A stretch of DNA of 57,402 nucleotides, from IMG/VR virus record IMGVR_UViG_3300034418_009574, positions 1 through 57,402 of that record; one strand, 5' to 3'. This document shows positions 54,273-57,402 of this stretch, piece after piece (within the stretch, counting starts at the first letter, position 1; every line of letters starts with the position of its first letter). Source of the DNA: a virus. The notes below the pieces were generated by a model. The model saw nothing but the letters and a program-made list of their open reading frames with translations, was not told the origin of the DNA and did no database searches. The position numbers and the translations under genes are program-made.

Positions 54273-54678
54273 TTTCTACCTCTACACTATCTTGCTCTAT
54301 GGCTTCAAACACTTCTTTTGTGCCTTTATTTATTCGTGGTTCTATAAGTCCGGGCTTTACTCGAGCTAACTTAGTTAAACTGTGTCTTTTAAAAATAGAA
54401 AGATAGTCGTCCATGTCTGCTTGCATTTCGTTATTTTTTTCGGTTAAGTCATTAACTGCTTGCAGTTGAATTTGTAAGTTTTGTTCTGAACGCTCTCTTG
54501 CAGCTTTTTCCGCTTCGAAGGCTGCATCCAGTTTTGCAGCATTTTCTTTTAGCACTACTACATTTACTTCAAGTCTTGCAATTTTTGCCTCTGCTTTACT
54601 GACTGTAGTAGTATGATAAGCATATGCTCCGCCTGCTACAACAAGAATTAAAGGCATTGCTTTTATGAGTCCTAACAT
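54256..54678 (-). CDS. Inner-membrane spanin-like protein (Rz-like)
   Basis: A 140-residue protein with an N-terminal membrane segment (about 4-20, LIKAMPLILVVAGGAYAY) followed by a long coiled coil rich in Ala, Glu, Lys and Gln (about 28-95) and a polar C-terminal region ending VENADSN. This type II topology, with the coiled coil in the periplasm, is that of i-spanins. Its stop lies within the overlapping lipoprotein gene. The start shares a base with the stop of the 88-residue gene upstream. Assigned by topology and the overlap, not by strong sequence identity. Confidence 0.7.
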   Translation of the reverse strand: MLGLIKAMPLILVVAGGAYAYHTTTVSKAEAKIARLEVNVVVLKENAAKLDAAFEAEKAARERSEQNLQIQLQAVNDLTEKNNEMQADMDDYLSIFKRHSLTKLARVKPGLIEPRINKGTKEVFEAIEQDSVEVENADSN

Positions 54679-54944
54679 TAGTATACTTTCCTTAAATCGT
54701 ATCCAACAGGGTTTACAACTTTAATTTCATGTTTTACGCCCTCTAAGTCAACAAATATTAAATGGGTAGTACTTATTTTTTTAAGTTCTTTTGCACGATA
54801 AGTTTTTGGGTTAGTTGACTCTAGTCTTGTACCGTCCACTAAAAAACGAGTTTCACCAGGGAAAAATACAGTAAGCTCCCACTCTTCTCGAATGAGAGTT
54901 AACCACCAATGTTTAATCTTTTGGATCATGTTTACGATGTCCAT
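54678..54944 (-). CDS. Small hypothetical protein in the lysis region
   Basis: An 88-residue basic protein (MDIVNMIQKIKHWWLTLIREEWELTVF, then FFPGETRFLVDGT and a beta-rich middle ending VVNPVGYDLRKVY). The ATG at 54944 overlaps the DUF1353 gene by 32 bases; a later in-frame ATG at 54929 is an alternative start. A GGAGG element lies 14 bases upstream of the first ATG, too far to decide. I do not recognise a named family, although similar short proteins beside spanins recur in marine phages as I recall. The neighbouring spanin pair suggests a lysis or morphogenesis accessory role. Confidence 0.6.
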   Translation of the reverse strand: MDIVNMIQKIKHWWLTLIREEWELTVFFPGETRFLVDGTRLESTNPKTYRAKELKKISTTHLIFVDLEGVKHEIKVVNPVGYDLRKVY

Positions 54945-55488
54945 TCCATGCTACAAAACCTCCGAGCCTTAATGCCCAGTATGCCAAATAATTCAATAGT
55001 TTAAAACCGTTCTGCTCAATACAAATGTCTCGAAAAAGTTTGTCCATCCATTTTTGAGTTTGAGGCCCAATAACGGTACGGTCACCTTTCATAAGTGTCC
55101 CATACTTATAGCCATAATCGTGAACAAGACCGCCCATAAGAAGGACTCCAGTGGGCGATAACCACATTGCGAGAAACTTAGGTACTGATGCACCATCAAA
55201 TTGGAAACCTTTGGGAATAACATATCTTTCTCCGTCTAGAGAGAAATGAAAGTCGTCACAAATTTCCCAATGTCTTACACCAAGTAGCCACATCCAGATT
55301 GCTTTCCAAAATCCTTTATCTGCTGTTTCTATTTTTAGGGGCTTCATGTGCGGCATTTCTGAGTATTCAAAGTTTACTCGTTTCTCTCCTTGACCATCAA
55401 AAATACTTGCAATAAAACCAATTATAATAAGTGTTATAACAATAGTCCACTGCCAAAAGGTTACTGCAAGATCAAGTATGAGGTCCAT
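54913..55488 (-). CDS. DUF1353 family protein with N-terminal membrane segment
   Basis: A 191-residue protein. A hydrophobic segment (about 4-30, ILDLAVTFWQWTIVITLIIIGFIASIF) anchors it in the membrane; the rest carries the DUF1353 signature IPKGFQFDGASVP (about 93-105) and LMGGLVHDYGYKYG (about 117-130), followed by Trp-rich helices. DUF1353 proteins occur in many phages, often in or near lysis genes, and their activity is not established. No lysozyme, amidase or peptidase motif is otherwise visible in this lysis region, so a role in wall degradation is possible but unproven. It begins one base after the holin-like gene's stop. Confidence 0.85.
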   Translation of the reverse strand: MDLILDLAVTFWQWTIVITLIIIGFIASIFDGQGEKRVNFEYSEMPHMKPLKIETADKGFWKAIWMWLLGVRHWEICDDFHFSLDGERYVIPKGFQFDGASVPKFLAMWLSPTGVLLMGGLVHDYGYKYGTLMKGDRTVIGPQTQKWMDKLFRDICIEQNGFKLLNYLAYWALRLGGFVAWNGHRKHDPKD

Positions 55489-55815
55489 TTACTTTTTACC
55501 ACTCCAGGCTTGTGCTCCGAAGAATGCAGCAACTAGACCAGCAACTGCGACAAAATATGTGGGAGCCATGTCTCCAAGAATTGCTGCGGCTTTATCAAGT
55601 TCAATAAAATCAGTTACAACAACCATTCCAGGGTACATCAACATTCCAAACAGAGCAAACCAAGTCATGTTTCTCTGAGCATCTCGCATTGCATCTGCAT
55701 CTTCAAGCTCTTTTCGCTTGAACTCCATATACATTGCATGCTCTTCTGGATCTACCTTGCCATCTCCATTTGAATCTGCTGGATGATACCCGTTTTTCTC
55801 TAGTTCTTCGTCCAT
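55489..55815 (-). CDS. Holin-like membrane protein with EF-hand calcium-binding loop
   Basis: A 108-residue protein with two hydrophobic segments (about 51-71, MTWFALFGMLMYPGMVVV; and 84-104, PTYFVAVAGLVAAFFG) and a basic C-terminus (WSGKK). Size and topology fit a small holin. The N-terminal cytoplasmic side carries a complete canonical EF-hand loop, DSNGDGKVDPEE at residues 14-25, with Asp, Asn and Asp at the first three ligand positions, Gly at 6, Val at 8 and Glu at 12. Such a loop binds calcium in known EF-hands. Neighbours are DUF1353 and spanin-like genes. Holin assignment is inference from topology and position. Confidence 0.7.
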   Translation of the reverse strand: MDEELEKNGYHPADSNGDGKVDPEEHAMYMEFKRKELEDADAMRDAQRNMTWFALFGMLMYPGMVVVTDFIELDKAAAILGDMAPTYFVAVAGLVAAFFGAQAWSGKK

Positions 55816-55823
55816 ATTAGTTT

Positions 55824-56603
55824 TTAGTTATCTTTCAAGATAATATCAAAAATGGCGCCGCCACCTACATTATTCTGTGAAAGAGCTTTGACTTCTATAT
55901 CAGTCTTTTCTTCAAATTTTAAAGGTACGGGATAATCATAATTAAATCCAGAAGCAAATACTCCAAATTGTCCTTTTACATTGAACGCCCCACCAAAAGG
56001 TCTTGCATACAACCTAAAGAGTGCATCATTATTTGCATCAATAGATCCATTTACTTTAAGTAAATAACCTGTCTTACCTGCAGGAATTGTATACAAGGCC
56101 ATAAGAGTCTGACCTGCTCCTGCTTTTATAATTGCTTCGTCCGTGCTTCCGTTTTGAATACGAATTTCATCAAAGTTTGTTAAGCCCGTATTTGCAGTAA
56201 CCATTCGTGCTCGAAAAACTCGAACAAATTGAGCCGTTGAAGCAGGTCCTCCAATAGTTAAAGTTTCAGTTACAGGATTGTAATTTTGATCTAGTCCTTG
56301 TACTTCTACAGTACCGCCATCATCAGTAGCAGGAGTATCCGAAACAGCACTTACAACTGCTGCAGCACTGTATGCATAATCTGTAGTTCCATCCCAAATT
56401 GTTTGAAAAGTGTTTGGAATACTATCTCGATATCCAAACTTATTAATATGAGAAAAACCTACTACATTTCCTTCTGCAATTGGAATATTTGCAGAAGCTC
56501 CAAAACTACTGATTAAGTTTGCGTCTTTGTCGGCAAGTGTTACTACTTGTAGTGGATGGGTAGTTGCACCCTTTGTTGGAATTGTATAAGTTTTATTCAT
56601 CAT
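55824..56603 (-). CDS. Putative virion structural protein
   Basis: A 259-residue, beta-rich protein (MMNKTYTIPTKGATTHPLQVV; TFQTIWDG.TDYAY; TLTIGGPASTAQFVRVFRARMV; LPAGKTGYLLKVNGSI). The ATG at 56603 overlaps the stop of the upstream gene (TGATG), which is preferred over upstream GTG codons. Its sequence resembles unnamed virion proteins in marine phages, as far as I recall, with an AQFVRVFRARM segment and a GKTGYLLKV strand. It may be a head decoration or tail-associated protein; position right after small basic proteins and before the lysis genes does not decide. No catalytic motif. Confidence 0.6.
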   Translation of the reverse strand: MMNKTYTIPTKGATTHPLQVVTLADKDANLISSFGASANIPIAEGNVVGFSHINKFGYRDSIPNTFQTIWDGTTDYAYSAAAVVSAVSDTPATDDGGTVEVQGLDQNYNPVTETLTIGGPASTAQFVRVFRARMVTANTGLTNFDEIRIQNGSTDEAIIKAGAGQTLMALYTIPAGKTGYLLKVNGSIDANNDALFRLYARPFGGAFNVKGQFGVFASGFNYDYPVPLKFEEKTDIEVKALSQNNVGGGAIFDIILKDN

Positions 56604-56905
56604 CACCACTTTACCTTATTCGCCCAGTAGGCGGCAGACATTTTGCCCTTTGCAATATTCTTTGCATGACGAGCTTTGAAAGAACGACGACGAGCAGCAT
56701 ATGCTTTGCTCTCACCTTTTTTCTTTGGAGAACCTTTTACGCCTTGCTGACCAAATCGAATAGTTTTAATCTTGCTGCCAACTTTTGCGACAACAACATG
56801 AGATTTTTTTGCATGACCTGGAGTTCTCTTGGGCTTATTAAAAGCAGAGACTCCAGCTCTTTTGAGAGCGGGATGTTTTTTTCTACCGCCTTTTCGTTTT
56901 TTCAT
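56603..56905 (-). CDS. Small highly basic protein (DUF6321-like)
   Basis: A 100-residue, strongly basic protein: Lys/Arg-rich throughout, with SFKARHAKNIAKGKMSAAYWANKVKW at the C-terminus, a pattern I associate with DUF6321-type proteins in cyanophage and other marine phage genomes (family call from memory). Basic composition suggests nucleic-acid or acidic-scaffold binding, possibly inside the capsid. The stop overlaps the start of the downstream gene (TGATG) and the start overlaps the stop of the upstream one by 4 bases, so it is translated in an operon. Role unproven. Confidence 0.7.
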   Translation of the reverse strand: MKKRKGGRKKHPALKRAGVSAFNKPKRTPGHAKKSHVVVAKVGSKIKTIRFGQQGVKGSPKKKGESKAYAARRRSFKARHAKNIAKGKMSAAYWANKVKW

Positions 56906-57090
56906 ATTATATAATCTAAATAACGGATATTTGTGCTTTGATCGAGTTTACCGTTCTTGTCATAAGTTATGACAGTATAGATTGTATCTGTTACTTTATA
57001 TTTTGCATCGGGAGCTTTGGCAATGGATTGTACGGTGTAATCTTTTTCATAAGAAGTAGGTACAGTAGCAGCTATAGAATTAACTTCCAT
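56902..57090 (-). CDS. Small hypothetical protein
   Basis: A 62-residue protein starting MEVNSIAATVPTSYEKDYTV and ending IRYLDYII, predicted mostly beta. An upstream in-frame ATG at 57129 would extend it into the DUF5824 gene, but the ATG at 57090 lies just after that gene's stop and has a GGAAG element about 7 bases upstream, so it is preferred. The stop overlaps the next gene's start by 4 bases. I do not recognise the family. Confidence 0.6.
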   Translation of the reverse strand: MEVNSIAATVPTSYEKDYTVQSIAKAPDAKYKVTDTIYTVITYDKNGKLDQSTNIRYLDYII

Positions 57091-57091
57091 T

Positions 57092-57402
57092 CTACTTCTT
57101 CCGTTTTTTGGCCCCGCGTTTGATATCATTGTCTTGCGAGTGTCCTCCTCTTATAAATGAATTAACACGACCCATAGCCCAGCCAGCCATTCCGACACCA
57201 GCGCGAGATCCCGAAGATAGAAATGCGCCTTGGCCTCTGCGATATACTTTTACAAGTTGCCCTAAAGTATATCGACTTTTCTTTGCTTTTGCCGCAAGAG
57301 TTTTACGAGTTGCAGCTGAAAGAGGTTTAGCTGTCCTCTTCTTCCTCGTCGAGGTCTTCTTCCTCGTCGTTGATCTCCTCTTCGTAGTCGTCGAGCCAGT
57401 CT
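57092..57402 (-). CDS. DUF5824-like basic protein (5' end outside window)
   Basis: A frame open from the right edge to a stop at 57092 encodes 102 residues. A Thr/Lys/Arg-rich start is followed by SRYTLGQLVKVYRRGQGAF, SSGSRAGVGMAGWAMGRVNSFI and GGHSQDNDIK, the pattern of the DUF5824 family found in many marine phages (recognised from memory). No in-frame start codon is visible before the first internal Met, so the true start lies beyond the window. The family is small and basic; function unknown. The antisense-shifted frame at its start also encodes a highly acidic ending (see separate entry). Confidence 0.8.
   Translation of the reverse strand, partial: TGSTTTKRRSTTRKKTSTRKKRTAKPLSAATRKTLAAKAKKSRYTLGQLVKVYRRGQGAFLSSGSRAGVGMAGWAMGRVNSFIRGGHSQDNDIKRGAKKRKK
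57327..57402 (-). other. Possible C-terminus of an upstream acidic protein overlapping the DUF5824 frame
   Basis: In the frame one base offset from DUF5824, the first 24 visible residues read DWLDDYEEEINDEEEDLDEEEE-like and then stop at 57327. This may be the acidic C-terminus of the preceding gene, overlapping the start of the DUF5824 gene by at least 76 bases, or a shadow, since AGG/AAG-rich basic codons read as GAG/GAA when shifted. The sequence available here cannot separate the two. Confidence 0.35.

Noticed and set aside
1-57402. tRNA genes
   Set aside because: I saw no cloverleaf-like sequence with the expected TTC-type arm in intergenic space, which is almost absent; a tRNA search would be decisive.

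Overview
The window reads as the late (virion and lysis) region of a tailed dsDNA bacteriophage with a lambda-like siphovirus tail, most likely from a marine or other aquatic bacterium. Every gene I can support lies on the minus strand, so transcription runs from base 57402 towards base 1. The phage assignment rests on a complete, syntenic set: large terminase, HNH protein, HK97-type portal, protease-capsid protein, connector, tail completion, tail terminator, tail tube, frameshifted tail-assembly chaperone, tape measure, then homologues of lambda M, L, K, I and J in that order. The aquatic assignment is inference. It comes from collagen-like and cupredoxin-like appendage modules and from DUF5824-, DUF6321- and DUF1353-like proteins that I associate with marine phages. 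I see no integrase, repressor, replication gene, RNA gene, CRISPR array, insertion sequence or reverse transcriptase.

Layout in transcription order. 57402-55824: small basic proteins and one beta-rich virion-like protein. 55815-53898: probable lysis cassette, with an EF-hand double-TM holin-like protein, a DUF1353 protein, a small unknown, and an i-spanin/o-spanin-like pair. 53895-50938: packaging (TerL, HNH, portal). 50938-48592: a small K/E/P-rich protein and a 684-residue prohead protease fused to the major capsid protein, followed by a strong terminator. 48535-44817: connector, tail completion, tail terminator and tail tube, ending in a second terminator. 44695-43857: chaperone G and its -1 frameshift extension T. 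43857-40054: tape measure. 40053-36277: a collagen-like appendage protein inserted between H and M. 36266-27990: M, L, K, I, J. 27990-1: about 28 kb (half the window) of appendage and putative receptor-binding genes, many built from the same few N-terminal cassettes.

Regulation visible in sequence: three near-perfect sigma70 promoters (TTGACA-N17-TATAAT or TATACT) drive minus-strand units starting before HNH/portal, before the tail chaperone, and before the distal tail-fibre genes. Two UUCG-loop hairpin terminators follow the capsid and tail-tube genes, the two most abundant virion proteins. A canonical A AAT TTT slippery heptamer sits at the chaperone, and a strong internal ribosome-binding site inside the protease-capsid fusion would make capsid subunits without the protease.

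Intergenic space is minimal. No stretch over 300 bases lacks a gene; the longer gaps (about 50-125 bases at 23960-24072, 44696-44816, 46119-46181, 48536-48591 and 52526-52590) hold the promoters and terminators listed, except 46119-46181, where I see only a ribosome-binding site. Coordinates are as read by eye; domain positions are approximate.
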